Shown: positions 50,199 through 61,496 of the stretch, in pieces
Numbering within the stretch: position 1 is the stretch's first letter
Layout: each line of letters opens with the position of its first letter
Assembly: GCF_013366375.1 (NCBI RefSeq)
Contig: NZ_JABWMJ010000003.1
Location: 186,001 to 250,000 of the forward strand
Direction: 5' to 3'
DNA: 64,000 nt
From: Rhizobacter koreensis
Lineage (GTDB): Bacteria > Pseudomonadota > Gammaproteobacteria > Burkholderiales > Burkholderiaceae_C
Translations under genes and position numbers: made by a program
Notes under the pieces: model-generated
What the model was told of the DNA's origin: nothing
The model's input: the letters and a program-made list of their open reading frames with translations, nothing else
Database searches by the model: none

Positions 50199-51163
50199 AC
50201 GCCGAAGTACCAGCGCACGGCATGGAAGAACACCGGCGCGGCGAAGCAGAGCGGGGCGACGCGATCGAGCAGGCCGACCGCGCCCGTGACCGACGCCTTG
50301 CCGCTCCACGAGCGCACGCCGGCGTCGCGCTTGAGCGCCTGCATCACGAACTCGCCGAGCAGGCCGGTTCCGCCGGCGATCATGCCCATCGCCACGGCCG
50401 GCAGCGGCTTGAACGGCGTCGCCCAGTAGAGCAGGAGGCCCACCACGCCGCCGACGCCGACGCCGGCGAGCCAGCTCTGCCACGAGAACCAGCGGCTGAT
50501 CGCGCGTGCGACCGGGCGGCGGCGCAGGCGCCGGGCGGTCAGCAGCTGGGCGATGTGCGCGCTCGCGACCACCGCGACGAAGTACAGCACCAGGAATGCG
50601 CCGCGCCCTTCGTAGTTCGGCAGGTCGAGCAGCAGCAGTGCCGGTGCGTGGCTCATGCCGTACACGGTGACGGTGATGCCCCACTGGATCTTGGCCGTCC
50701 GCTCGAGGAAGCGCTGCGGGTCGTTCGCCAGTGCGCTCAGTACCGGGATCGCGAGGAACACGTAGACCGGGATGAACACCGTGAACAGGTTGAAGAAGCG
50801 CGACCCGACGAGCACGTACTGCAGCGGCAGGACGACGAAGAAGGCGAGCAGCAGGCTGCGGTGATCGCCGCGCCGGGTGTGGGTGAGCGTGACGAACTCG
50901 CGCAGCGCGAGGAACGAGACGACGCCGAACAGCAGCGTCGAGACGAGCGCGCCCGACGCCCACGCGATCCAGAACAGCACCGCGGTCGCCCACACCGGGC
51001 GCAGCTCGCGCCGGAAGCGGTCGAGCGCGGCTTGCCGCTCGGGCGTGCCTTCGCGGAAGGTGCGGCTGAACGCGACGATGGTGACGAGCGAGAGCAGTCC
51101 GAACAGGGTGACGAACAGCAGGCCGACCTGCTGGGTCACGGTAAGGGAACGGAGGGCGCCCAT
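50195..51163 (-). CDS. CdsA-like phosphatidate cytidylyltransferase family protein
   Basis: 322 residues, about eight transmembrane helices. The C-terminus [11 protein letters not shown]...[22 protein letters not shown] matches the CDP-diacylglycerol synthase signature only partly. KR and LDR are kept, but the KD, HGG and final Asp (here DRVA) of the classical motif are not. It is probably the YnbB-like branch found beside PlsC-like genes. Activity on phosphatidic acid is uncertain. It is coupled to a 42-codon ORF upstream and to ruvC downstream. Confidence 0.82.
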   Translation of the reverse strand: MGALRSLTVTQQVGLLFVTLFGLLSLVTIVAFSRTFREGTPERQAALDRFRRELRPVWATAVLFWIAWASGALVSTLLFGVVSFLALREFVTLTHTRRGDHRSLLLAFFVVLPLQYVLVGSRFFNLFTVFIPVYVFLAIPVLSALANDPQRFLERTAKIQWGITVTVYGMSHAPALLLLDLPNYEGRGAFLVLYFVAVVASAHIAQLLTARRLRRRPVARAISRWFSWQSWLAGVGVGGVVGLLLYWATPFKPLPAVAMGMIAGGTGLLGEFVMQALKRDAGVRSWSGKASVTGAVGLLDRVAPLCFAAPVFFHAVRWYFGV

Positions 51164-51291
51164 CAGGCGGGCTCGTATTCGCCCGCTGCGGCGCGGCGGG
51201 GCGCTTGCGCCCCGCCGGCTCGTTCGAGCGCGAGCACGGCGAGCCGCGGGTTGACCCTCAGGGCCGGCTGCGCGTGCATGAGCCCCGTCAT
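51163..51291 (-). CDS. Possible 42-residue coupled small protein
   Basis: ATG at 51291 overlaps the acyltransferase stop (ATGA, 51288-51291), and its TGA (51163-51165) overlaps the CdsA-like ATG by one base (TGATG). The product begins [19 protein letters not shown], has an Ala/Arg-rich middle and ends AAGEYEPA; no membrane helix. It may be a genuine small protein or just a translational bridge. No homologue is known to me. Confidence 0.35.
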   Translation of the reverse strand: MTGLMHAQPALRVNPRLAVLALERAGGAQAPRRAAAGEYEPA

Positions 51292-51905
51292 GCCACCGCC
51301 CGCAGCGCGACCACCGCCGCACGCGCGCGTTCGAGAAAGGCACGGCGCTCCTCGCGGGCGTGCAGTTCGATCGGCGCGCCGAAGGTCACCGAGCAGAGGA
51401 TCGGCACCGGCACCACTTCGCCCTTGGGCATGACGCGCTGCACGTTGTCGATCCAGGTCGGGATCAGTTGCACCTGTGGAAAGGCCTGCGCGAGCGCGTA
51501 GAGCCCCGACTTGAACGGTGCCGGCTCGCCGGTGTGGCCGCGCGTGCCCTCCGGGAAGATCACCAGCGAGTCGCCGTTGCGCAGCGCTTCGAGCAGCGGC
51601 TCGAGCGGGTCCTCGTCGGCGCTGCGCTCGCGGCTCACGTAGACCGCGTTGAAGATCTCGCGCGTGATCCAGTGCTTGAGCGGCGTCGCGGTCCAGTAGT
51701 CGCGCGCCGCGATCGGGCGCGTCACCGCTCGCAGGTCGCGCGGCAGCGCGGCCCAGAGCAGCACCCAGTCGAAGTGGCTCTGGTGGTTGGCGAAGTAGAT
51801 GCGCTGCTCGGCCTTGGGCGGGCAGCCGTACCAGTGGCCCTGCGCGCCGGTGATCAGGCGGGCGAGGAACGCCAGGAACAGGCCGGTGGCCTCGGGGAGC
51901 TTCAT
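51288..51905 (-). CDS. Lysophospholipid acyltransferase family protein (PlsC-like)
   Basis: 205 residues. Acyltransferase HX4D motif at His41-Asp46 (NHQSHFD) and glycerol-phosphate-binding FPEGTR at 117-122. A hydrophobic N-terminus (ATGLFLAFLARLITG) gives membrane association. Shorter than E. coli PlsC (245) and probably of the type paired with the neighbouring CdsA-like protein. It would acylate a lysophospholipid or a related acceptor; the substrate is unproven. The ATG at 51905 is 117 bp from purH. Confidence 0.86.
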   Translation of the reverse strand: MKLPEATGLFLAFLARLITGAQGHWYGCPPKAEQRIYFANHQSHFDWVLLWAALPRDLRAVTRPIAARDYWTATPLKHWITREIFNAVYVSRERSADEDPLEPLLEALRNGDSLVIFPEGTRGHTGEPAPFKSGLYALAQAFPQVQLIPTWIDNVQRVMPKGEVVPVPILCSVTFGAPIELHAREERRAFLERARAAVVALRAVA

Positions 51906-52022
51906 GGGTGGCGCGATTCTCGCCGCCTTCGGCCACGCCCTTGGAGTGCGGCGTGCGAGATGTCCGGCCGAAGACCGGCGCTCGCGTCGGTCCGCGTCTT
52001 CAGCCGCCGGCGTGTCCTGGGG

Positions 52023-53630
52023 TCAGTGGCGGAAGTGCCGCACCCCGGTGAACACCATCGCGATGCCGCGCTCGTCGGCGGCCGCGATCACCTCGGCGTC
52101 GCGCACCGAGCCGCCGGGCTGGATCACTGCGGTCGCGCCGGCGTCGACGACGACGTCGAGGCCGTCGCGGAACGGGAAGAAGGCATCGCTCGCGACGGCG
52201 GTGCCGGCGAGCGCGAGGCCGGCGGCCTCGGCCTTGATCGACGCGATGCGCGCCGAGTCGAGCCGGCTCATCTGGCCGGCGCCGACGCCCATCGTCATCG
52301 CGTCGGCGCAGAAGACGATGGCGTTGCTCTTGACGTACTTGGCGACCTTCCACGCGAACATCAGGTCGCGCAGCTGCGCGTCGGTGGGCGCGCGCTTGGT
52401 CACCACCTTGAGCGCCGCCGGGTCGAGCACGTGCGCATCGGCGCTCTGGATCAGGAGGCCCGAGCCGACGCGCTTGGTGTCGCGGAATGCCCGAGCCGCG
52501 GCGGCGGCGGCGGCCGGGTCGGTGGGCAGCGCGATGCGCAGCACGCGGGTGTTGGCCTTGGCCGCGAACACCTCGAGCGCCTCGGCCGTGTACGACGGCG
52601 CGATCAGCACCTCGACGAACTGCCTGGCGACGAGCCGCGCGGCGGCGCCGTCGAGCTCGGTGTTGAACGCGATGATCCCGCCGAACGCCGACGTCGGGTC
52701 GGTCTTGAACGCCTTCGAGTACGCCTCGGCGGCGTCGGCGCCGAGCGCCACGCCGCACGGGTTGGCGTGCTTGACGATCACGCAGGCGGCGGCGGCGTCG
52801 CCGGCGAAGCTCTTGACGCACTCCCACGCCGCGTCGGCATCGGCGATGTTGTTGTACGAGAGCTCCTTGCCCTGCAGCTGCTCGGCGGTGACGAGCGAGC
52901 CCGGCGCCGGGTCGAGGTCGCGATAGAACGCCGCCTGCTGGTGCGGGTTCTCGCCGTAGCGCAGGTCCTGCAGCTTGACGAAGCGGCCGTTCGCCTGCGC
53001 CGGAAACGCGCTGCGTGCCGAGACGTCGCGCGTCGCCGGGTCGAGCGACGACAGGTAGTCGCTGATCGCGGCGTCGTAGTTCGAGATGCGGTTGAACGCG
53101 GCGACGGCGAGCTTGAAGCGCGTGGTCTCGCTGACCTGGCCGTGCCCGGTGAGCTCGGCGAGCACCTCGGCGTACTGCGAGGCGTCGGTCAGCACGGCGA
53201 CGTCTTTCCAGTTCTTGGCCGCCGAGCGGACCATCGCCGGCCCGCCGATGTCGATGTTCTCGATCGCGTCGTCGAGGCTGCAGGCGGGCTTGGCGACCGT
53301 AGCCTCGAACGGGTAGAGGTTAACGACGAGGAGGTCGATCGTCGCGATGCCGTGCGTCTCGAGCGCGGCCATGTGCTCCGACACGTCGCGGCGCGCGAGC
53401 AGGCCGCCGTGGATCGTCGGGTGCAGCGTCTTGACGCGGCCGTCGAGCATTTCCGGGAAGCCGGTGTGCGCGGCGACTTCGGTGACCGGCAGGCCGGCGT
53501 CGGCGAGCAGCTTCGCGGTGCCGCCGGTCGACAGCAGCGTGCAGCCGAGCCCGTGCAGGGCGCGCGCGAGGTCGAGCACCCCGGTCTTGTCGGACACCGA
53601 GATCAGCGCGTGCAGCGGCTTCGTCGTCAT
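52023..53630 (-). CDS. purH: Bifunctional AICAR transformylase / IMP cyclohydrolase
   Basis: Last two steps of IMP synthesis. 535 residues: an N-terminal MGS-like IMP cyclohydrolase domain ([29 protein letters not shown]) and a C-terminal AICAR formyltransferase domain ([22 protein letters not shown], ending [14 protein letters not shown]). The ATG at 53630 overlaps the fis stop (ATGA). dusB-fis-purH is a conserved betaproteobacterial operon. Confidence 0.98.
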   Translation of the reverse strand: MTTKPLHALISVSDKTGVLDLARALHGLGCTLLSTGGTAKLLADAGLPVTEVAAHTGFPEMLDGRVKTLHPTIHGGLLARRDVSEHMAALETHGIATIDLLVVNLYPFEATVAKPACSLDDAIENIDIGGPAMVRSAAKNWKDVAVLTDASQYAEVLAELTGHGQVSETTRFKLAVAAFNRISNYDAAISDYLSSLDPATRDVSARSAFPAQANGRFVKLQDLRYGENPHQQAAFYRDLDPAPGSLVTAEQLQGKELSYNNIADADAAWECVKSFAGDAAAACVIVKHANPCGVALGADAAEAYSKAFKTDPTSAFGGIIAFNTELDGAAARLVARQFVEVLIAPSYTAEALEVFAAKANTRVLRIALPTDPAAAAAAARAFRDTKRVGSGLLIQSADAHVLDPAALKVVTKRAPTDAQLRDLMFAWKVAKYVKSNAIVFCADAMTMGVGAGQMSRLDSARIASIKAEAAGLALAGTAVASDAFFPFRDGLDVVVDAGATAVIQPGGSVRDAEVIAAADERGIAMVFTGVRHFRH

Positions 53631-53869
53631 TTGATGAGCTTGTGGTCGACGAGCTTGCGTCGCAGGGTGTTGCGGTTGATGCCGAGCCATTCGGCAGCCC
53701 GGCTCTGGTTGTTGTCGGCCTCGCGCATGACCACCTCGAGCAGCGGCTTCTCGACCACCTTGAGGATCATCTCGTACATCGCGGCCGGCTCGACGCCGCG
53801 CAGGTCGCGGAAGTACGCCTCGAGGTTCTCGCGGATGCACTCCTCGATGTGCGGCTTCTTGCTGCTCAT
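53627..53869 (-). CDS. fis: DNA-binding protein Fis
   Basis: 80-residue nucleoid protein that bends DNA and activates growth-related genes. The C-terminal helix-turn-helix [27 protein letters not shown] is intact. The N-terminal part is shorter than in E. coli (98), as usual in betaproteobacteria. It lies 3 bp after dusB and is coupled to purH. Growth-rate control by the operon promoter upstream of dusB is likely but not demonstrated here. Confidence 0.96.
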   Translation of the reverse strand: MSSKKPHIEECIRENLEAYFRDLRGVEPAAMYEMILKVVEKPLLEVVMREADNNQSRAAEWLGINRNTLRRKLVDHKLIK

Positions 53870-53872
53870 GCG

Positions 53873-54904
53873 TCAGGCGACCTCGGCGTCGAGCCAGCCC
53901 GGGCGGGCGCTCGGCATGCGGGCGTCGTTGGCGGCGAGCGCGTCGAACCAGTCGCCGACCACGCGGACCTGCTCGTCGCAGGTCTCGATGCGGTTCATGC
54001 GGTCGCGGAAGGCGTCGCCGCCGGGCAGGCCGCGAACGGTCCAACCGATGTGCTTGCGCGCGCTGCGCACGCCGGTCGACTCGCCGTAGAAGCGGTAGTG
54101 ATCGTCGAGGTGCTCGAGCAGCCAGGCGCGCGCCTCGGCCACCGACGGCGGCGCGAGGTGCTCGCCGGTGTCGAGAAAGTGCGCGATCTCGCGGAAGATC
54201 CACGGGCGGCCTTGCGCGGCGCGGCCGATCATCAGCGCGTCGGCCCCGGTCGCGGCGAGCACGTCACGCGCCTTCTCGGGCGAATCGATGTCGCCGTTGG
54301 CGACCACCGGCACCGCGACCGCCTGCTTGACCGCGGCGATGGTCGCGTACTCGGCCTGGCCCTTGTAGCCCTGCTCGCGGGTGCGGCCGTGCACCGTGAT
54401 CATCGCGACGCCGGCCTGCTCGGCGGCCCTCGCGAGCACCACCGCGTTGCGCTCGGCGTCGCACCAGCCGGTGCGCATCTTGAGCGTCACCGGCACGCGG
54501 TGCGGCGCGCACGCCTCGACCACCGCCCGGACGATCTCGAGCGCGAGCGCCTCGTCGCGCATCAGCGCCGAGCCGGCCCACTTGTTGCAAACCTTCTTGG
54601 CCGGGCAGCCCATGTTGATGTCGATGATCTGGGCGCCGCGGTCGATGTTGTAGCGCGCGGCGTCGGCCATCATCTCGGCATCGGTGCCGGCGATCTGCAC
54701 CGCGATCGGCTCGACCTCGCCTTCATGATTGGCGCGCCGGCTCGTCTTGAGCGAGTTCCACAGGTCCTTGCGCGAGGTCACCATCTCGCTCACTGCGTAG
54801 CCTGCGCCGAGCCGCTTGCAGAGCTGACGGAACGGGCGGTCGGTGACGCCGGCCATCGGTGCCGCGAACAGGCGGTTCGCCAGCGTGATGTGGCCGATGC
54901 GCAT
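53873..54904 (-). CDS. dusB: tRNA-dihydrouridine synthase DusB
   Basis: FMN enzyme that reduces uridines in the tRNA D-loop region. 343 residues: TIM barrel with [45 protein letters not shown] (catalytic Cys), VVANGDI and [18 protein letters not shown], then a helical C-terminal RNA-binding domain. First gene of dusB-fis-purH. A -10-like TATACT at 54941-54946 lies upstream without a good -35. It is divergent from the YqaA-like gene. Confidence 0.96.
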   Translation of the reverse strand: MRIGHITLANRLFAAPMAGVTDRPFRQLCKRLGAGYAVSEMVTSRKDLWNSLKTSRRANHEGEVEPIAVQIAGTDAEMMADAARYNIDRGAQIIDINMGCPAKKVCNKWAGSALMRDEALALEIVRAVVEACAPHRVPVTLKMRTGWCDAERNAVVLARAAEQAGVAMITVHGRTREQGYKGQAEYATIAAVKQAVAVPVVANGDIDSPEKARDVLAATGADALMIGRAAQGRPWIFREIAHFLDTGEHLAPPSVAEARAWLLEHLDDHYRFYGESTGVRSARKHIGWTVRGLPGGDAFRDRMNRIETCDEQVRVVGDWFDALAANDARMPSARPGWLDAEVA

Positions 54905-55033
54905 GGGAAAGGAAGGGTGGCTGCTGAAAAGAGAGGCAGCAGTATAGCGGCGGCCCCCCGGCCGAAGCCGCGCCGCCGGGGCCGCGCTTACCCCGTCAGG
55001 ACGGCCCCGATCGCCTGTTCATAATCGCCCCCG

Positions 55034-55516
55034 ATGAGTGGATGGTTCGACACCATGACCGGGCTCCTGGCGCTGCCGCAGTACGGGCTCAGCACGGTGT
55101 TCTTCGTCGCCCTCGTGTCGGCGACGCTGCTGCCGATCGGCTCGGAGTTCGCCGTGGTCGGGCTGCTCAAGCTCAACCCCGACCTCTTCTGGCACGCGAT
55201 GGCCGTGGCGACCGCCGGATCGGTGGTCGGCGGCGCGATCACCTGGTGGATGGGCTACGGCGCCGAGCGTGCCTACGAGCAGCTCGCGCATCACCACCCC
55301 GACAACCGTGCGCTGCGCTGGCTCGAGCGCTTCGGCCCGAAGGCGTGCCTGCTGTCGTGGCTGCCCCTGGTCGGCGATCCGCTGTGCGCGGTCGCCGGCT
55401 GGCTCAAGCTTCCGTTCTGGCCGTGCGTCGGCTACATGGCCGTCGGCAAGTTCGCGCGCTACTTCGTGATGACGGCCGCCGTGCTGTGGGCCTGGCCGGG
55501 CGTCTACGTGCGCTGA
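55034..55516 (+). CDS. YqaA-family (DedA-related) membrane protein
   Basis: 160 residues, four to five hydrophobic segments, with the DedA/SNARE-associated pattern VSATLLPIGSEFAVVGLL and the re-entrant-loop-like FGPKACLLSWLPLVGDPLCAVAGWLKLPFW. DedA-type proteins handle lipid carriers or the proton motive force; the exact substrate is unknown. A CATAAT box at 55020-55025 lies only 8 bp before the ATG, suggesting a very short leader. Convergent with msrA, 16 bp apart. Confidence 0.87.
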   Translation: MSGWFDTMTGLLALPQYGLSTVFFVALVSATLLPIGSEFAVVGLLKLNPDLFWHAMAVATAGSVVGGAITWWMGYGAERAYEQLAHHHPDNRALRWLERFGPKACLLSWLPLVGDPLCAVAGWLKLPFWPCVGYMAVGKFARYFVMTAAVLWAWPGVYVR

Positions 55517-55532
55517 AGCGTCGCGGCGCCGC

Positions 55533-56306
55533 TCAGGACTTGCTGGCGAGCGCGCCGGCCGCGTTGACGAGCACCGGGTCCTTGCGGAACAGCTCCGGGA
55601 ACATCGTTCGCATGTTCTCGATCTTGGGCCGATCGAACCGCGCGATGTACGGCTGCGTGGGATGCAGCGTCGCGTAGTCCTGGTGGTACGCCTCGGCGGC
55701 GTAGAAGCCCTTGAGCGGCTCCAGGCTCGTCACGATCTTCGCGGGCCAGGCGCGTGCCGCGTCGAGCTGCGCGATGTAGCGCTCGGCCACCTGCTTCTGC
55801 TGCGGGTTCGCGACGAAGATCGCCGAGCGGTATTGCGGGCCGGTGTCCGGGCCCTGGCGGTTGAGCTGGGTCGGGTCGTGGATCACCGAAAAGAAGATCT
55901 GCAGGAGCTTGCCGTACGAGACCTTGCGCGGGTCGTAGGTCACCTGCACCGCCTCGGCGTGCTCGGTCATGCCGCTGCTGACCAGCGGGTACTTGGCGCT
56001 CTGCTGGTTGCCGCCCGCGTAGCCCGAGACCGCCTGCAGCACGCCGTCCGTGTGCTGGAACACCGCCTGCACGCCCCAGAAGCAGCCGCCGGCAAACACC
56101 GCGACCGCGCGCTGCGTGCCGGCCGCATCGGCAGCGTCGAACGCCGGCGGCGCGATCTTCACGGCTGCCTCGCCGGTCTCGCCGGCCTGGCTGGTCGGCA
56201 GGTGCAGCAACGACGCCCCGGCGAGCAGCACGGTGGCGCCGACGAGGCCGCGCAGGATCAGACGGCGGCCGGCCGCCACGGGCGCTTCGGGGTGGGTCTC
56301 GTTCAT
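55533..56306 (-). CDS. msrA: Peptide-methionine (S)-S-oxide reductase MsrA, exported form
   Basis: Repairs oxidised methionine. 257 residues. The N-terminal [23 protein letters not shown] is signal-like, with an RR but not a clear Tat consensus, so the enzyme is probably periplasmic or membrane-anchored. Catalytic GCFWG is at 74-78 (Cys75), with [28 protein letters not shown] and QYRSAIF. C-terminal recycling cysteines are not seen, so it must rely on another reductant. Convergent with the YqaA-like gene. Confidence 0.94.
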   Translation of the reverse strand: MNETHPEAPVAAGRRLILRGLVGATVLLAGASLLHLPTSQAGETGEAAVKIAPPAFDAADAAGTQRAVAVFAGGCFWGVQAVFQHTDGVLQAVSGYAGGNQQSAKYPLVSSGMTEHAEAVQVTYDPRKVSYGKLLQIFFSVIHDPTQLNRQGPDTGPQYRSAIFVANPQQKQVAERYIAQLDAARAWPAKIVTSLEPLKGFYAAEAYHQDYATLHPTQPYIARFDRPKIENMRTMFPELFRKDPVLVNAAGALASKS

Positions 56307-56412
56307 CGCGGTCTCCTGCGCGCGGGCTCACGACCCGGCGGCACGGAGCTTACAAGAGCCTCGGTCCGATCGGACCCGCAAAGCCCTGCTGCGCGCAGGC
56401 GCCGCCGACCTT

Positions 56413-58925
<2,513 letters not shown>

Positions 58926-58992
58926 GCGCCCGCCCGCCGGCAACCGGCGCCGGGCTTGCGCCACGTCCAGCGCGACCGCGCGTGACCGCCCG

Positions 58993-59730
58993 ATGAGCGT
59001 CGTCTGGCTGTTCGATCTCGACAACACGCTGCACGACGCGAGCCATGCGGCGTTCGCGCCGACCAGCGCAGCGATGTCCGAGTACATCGCGCGCCACCTC
59101 GGCGTCAGCGCCGACGAGGCGCACGCGCTGCGCCGCGCCTACTGGCTGCGCTACGGCGCGACGCTGCTCGGCCTGGTCCGGCACCACGGCGTGCGCGCCG
59201 CGCACTTCCTCGACGAGACGCACCGCCTGCCGGGGCTCGAGGCGCGCCTGCGCACCAGCGCGCACGACCGCGCCGCGCTGGCGGCGCTGCCGGGCCGCAA
59301 GGTCATCGTGACCAATGCGCCGCGCGCCTACGCGATGCGCGTGCTCGACACGCTCGGCCTCACGCGCTCGTTCGACGCGATCGTGACGATCGAGGACATG
59401 ACGATGTTCGGTCAGCACCGGCCCAAGCCCGACGCGCGCATGCTGCGGCGCCTGTGCGCACGGCTCAAGGTCGCGCCGAGCCGCTGCGTGCTGGTCGAGG
59501 ACACCCTGGAGCACCAGAAGGCGGCACGGCGCGTCGGCATGCGCGCGGTGTGGATGCAGCGCTACCTCGACGGGCGCTTTCGCGGCGTGCCGTGGCAGCG
59601 CCGGCGCGCCGCGCGCGAGGCCGGCGCCGAGCCGCCGCAGCCCTCGGCGCAGGGGCGCCGCCCGGGGGCGAGGCCGGCGTATGTGTATGCCAGAATCCGG
59701 GCGCTCCGAGAGCTGCCCTGCCTGCGATGA
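58993..59730 (+). CDS. Pyrimidine 5'-nucleotidase-type HAD phosphatase
   Basis: 245 residues. Motif I FDLDNTL (Asp8/Asp10 region), motif II VTNAP, a Lys in HRPKPDARML, and motif IV VLVEDTLEHQKAARRVGM. This matches the SDT1/Phm8-like pyrimidine 5'-nucleotidase branch regularly found between argB and slmA. The C-terminal 40 residues are Arg/Ala/Pro-rich and probably disordered. The stop overlaps the slmA start (ATGA, 59727-59730). Confidence 0.9.
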   Translation: MSVVWLFDLDNTLHDASHAAFAPTSAAMSEYIARHLGVSADEAHALRRAYWLRYGATLLGLVRHHGVRAAHFLDETHRLPGLEARLRTSAHDRAALAALPGRKVIVTNAPRAYAMRVLDTLGLTRSFDAIVTIEDMTMFGQHRPKPDARMLRRLCARLKVAPSRCVLVEDTLEHQKAARRVGMRAVWMQRYLDGRFRGVPWQRRRAAREAGAEPPQPSAQGRRPGARPAYVYARIRALRELPCLR

Positions 59731-60671
59731 CGCCGCCCGCCGATCTGCCTGCCGCGGGAACCGACCCCGGCGCCGCGCCGAGCGAACGGGCGCCGGCGCA
59801 GCCGGCAGGCGTCGCAGCGATGCAGCCGTCGAACGGCGATCCGGCGCCGCCGGAGCGGGTGGCCGGCGGTTCGGCACCCGGGCCGACGCCGCCGGCGGGC
59901 CGCGAGCCCCTGCGCAGCGAGCCGGCCGACGGCGCCCCGACGACCCCGCCGCTGGACGCGACCGCCTCGGCCGAGCCCGACGGCGTCCGGGTCTTGGGCG
60001 ACCTGACCGCGGAGTCGACCGGCGGCGCCGGTCTTGCGGCACTCGTCGCCGATCCACTCGCCGGCGCTCTCGGGCAGGTGCGGCCCGCGGCGCGCAAGCG
60101 CCCCAAGCCCGGCGAACGCCGGGTGCAGATCCTGCAGACCCTGGGCTCGATGCTCGAGCGACCGGGCGCCGAACGCATCACCACGGCCGCGCTGGCGGCG
60201 CGCCTGGGCGTCTCCGAAGCCGCCCTGTACCGGCACTTCGCGAGCAAGACGCAGATGTTCGAGGCGCTGGTCGAGTTCATCGAGCAGAGCGTGCTCGCGG
60301 CGATCGAGCCGATCGCGCGCAACGAGCCCGACCCCGCGCGGCAGGTGTCGGGCGTGGTGACCGCCCTGCTCGAGTTCGCCGCCGCGAACCCCGGCATGGC
60401 ACGGGTGATGGTCGGCGACGCGCTGGTGCTCGAGAGCGAGCGCCTGGTGGTGCGCATGAGCGGGTTCTTCGACCGTATCGAGGCCATGCTTCGCACGAGC
60501 CTCGAGGCGGTGCCCGGCGACGTCGCGACGCCGTCCGGCGCCGACCCTGCGATCCGCGCCGCGGTGCTGACCGCGTTCGCGATCGGGCGCCTGCAGCGCT
60601 TCGCGCGATCGGGCCGCGCGCACAGTCCCACCGAGCACCTCGAGACCGCGCTGCGCCTCTTCGTTGCTTGA
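59727..60671 (+). CDS. slmA: Nucleoid occlusion factor SlmA (TetR family) with long N-terminal extension
   Basis: DNA-bound FtsZ antagonist. 314 residues against about 200 in E. coli. The TetR helix-turn-helix is at about 125-170 (RRVQILQTLGSMLERPGAERITTAALAARLGVSEAALYRHFASK), followed by the helical FtsZ-binding domain. Residues 1-115 are a Pro/Ala/Glu-rich low-complexity tail absent from E. coli SlmA. Coupled to the nucleotidase by ATGA, which supports the far-upstream start; an internal start nearer the HTH cannot be excluded. Confidence 0.88.
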   Translation: MTPPADLPAAGTDPGAAPSERAPAQPAGVAAMQPSNGDPAPPERVAGGSAPGPTPPAGREPLRSEPADGAPTTPPLDATASAEPDGVRVLGDLTAESTGGAGLAALVADPLAGALGQVRPAARKRPKPGERRVQILQTLGSMLERPGAERITTAALAARLGVSEAALYRHFASKTQMFEALVEFIEQSVLAAIEPIARNEPDPARQVSGVVTALLEFAAANPGMARVMVGDALVLESERLVVRMSGFFDRIEAMLRTSLEAVPGDVATPSGADPAIRAAVLTAFAIGRLQRFARSGRAHSPTEHLETALRLFVA

Positions 60672-60680
60672 CGCTCGGCC

Positions 60681-61340
60681 GTGCTGACGATCCTGGCCGG
60701 CGGCCAGCCGCTCACCTTGCTGCCCGAAAAGGCGATCCACCTCGCCGCGAGTCGCACGCTGCTCGTGGCCGACGCGCACATCGGCAAGGCGGTGAGCTTT
60801 CGCGCCTGGGGCGTGCCGGTGCCGCGCGGGACGACCAGCGAGACGCTGGCGACGCTGACGGCGGCGATCGAGCGCGTCGGCGCGAGGCGGGTGGTGTTTC
60901 TCGGCGACTTCCTGCACTCCGCGCGCTCGCACGCGCGGGCGACGCTCGAGGCGGTGGCGCGCTGGCGCGCCACGCACGCGGCGCTCGACCTCGTGCTGGT
61001 GCGCGGCAACCACGACGACCGCGCCGGCGACCCGCCCGCGCGCCTCGACATCCGCGCCGTCGACGAGCCGTACCTGCTCGACGGCCTGGCGCTCTGCCAT
61101 CACCCGCGTCCGCTGGCGGGTCACTACGTGCTCGGCGGCCACCTGCACCCGTGCGTGACGGTCGGCGGGCGCGCGTTCGACCGCCTGCGTCTGCCGTGCT
61201 TCTGGTTCGGCGATTCGGTCGGCGTGCTGCCGGCCTTCGGCGCCTTCACCGGCATGCATCCGATCCGGCCGGCGAGCGGCGACCGCATCTATCCGGTCGC
61301 CGACGATGCCGTGATGGCCATGCCGGCGGTGGCCGCCTGA
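60681..61340 (+). CDS. pdeM: PdeM-like metallophosphoesterase (ligase-associated DNA damage response type)
   Basis: 219 residues from GTG 60681. The calcineurin-type metal centre is visible: DAHIGK, GDFLHS, RGNHDD, HHPRP and GGHLHP. It matches the PdeM family, which elsewhere is encoded with an Lhr-type helicase, an ATP-dependent ligase and an exonuclease. None of those partners is present here, so it appears solitary. Nine bases after slmA; probably the same transcript. Confidence 0.85.
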   Translation: MLTILAGGQPLTLLPEKAIHLAASRTLLVADAHIGKAVSFRAWGVPVPRGTTSETLATLTAAIERVGARRVVFLGDFLHSARSHARATLEAVARWRATHAALDLVLVRGNHDDRAGDPPARLDIRAVDEPYLLDGLALCHHPRPLAGHYVLGGHLHPCVTVGGRAFDRLRLPCFWFGDSVGVLPAFGAFTGMHPIRPASGDRIYPVADDAVMAMPAVAA

Positions 61341-61496
61341 GGCGGCCGGCGCTCGCGGCGCCCGGCCGGGGCGCAAGCCGCTGGGGCAGGGCACTCGAGC
61401 GCCCGCGGCGACCCGCACGTGCCAGGGAGCGCCGCGCCGAGGGCCGGCGTCGACGCGACCTACACTGCCGCCTCCCCGCTCCCACCCGCTTTCCCG

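Noticed and set aside
51360..54089. 909-codon plus-strand frame opposite the PlsC-like gene, purH and fis
   Set aside because: Spans several real genes on the other strand and has no recognisable fold.
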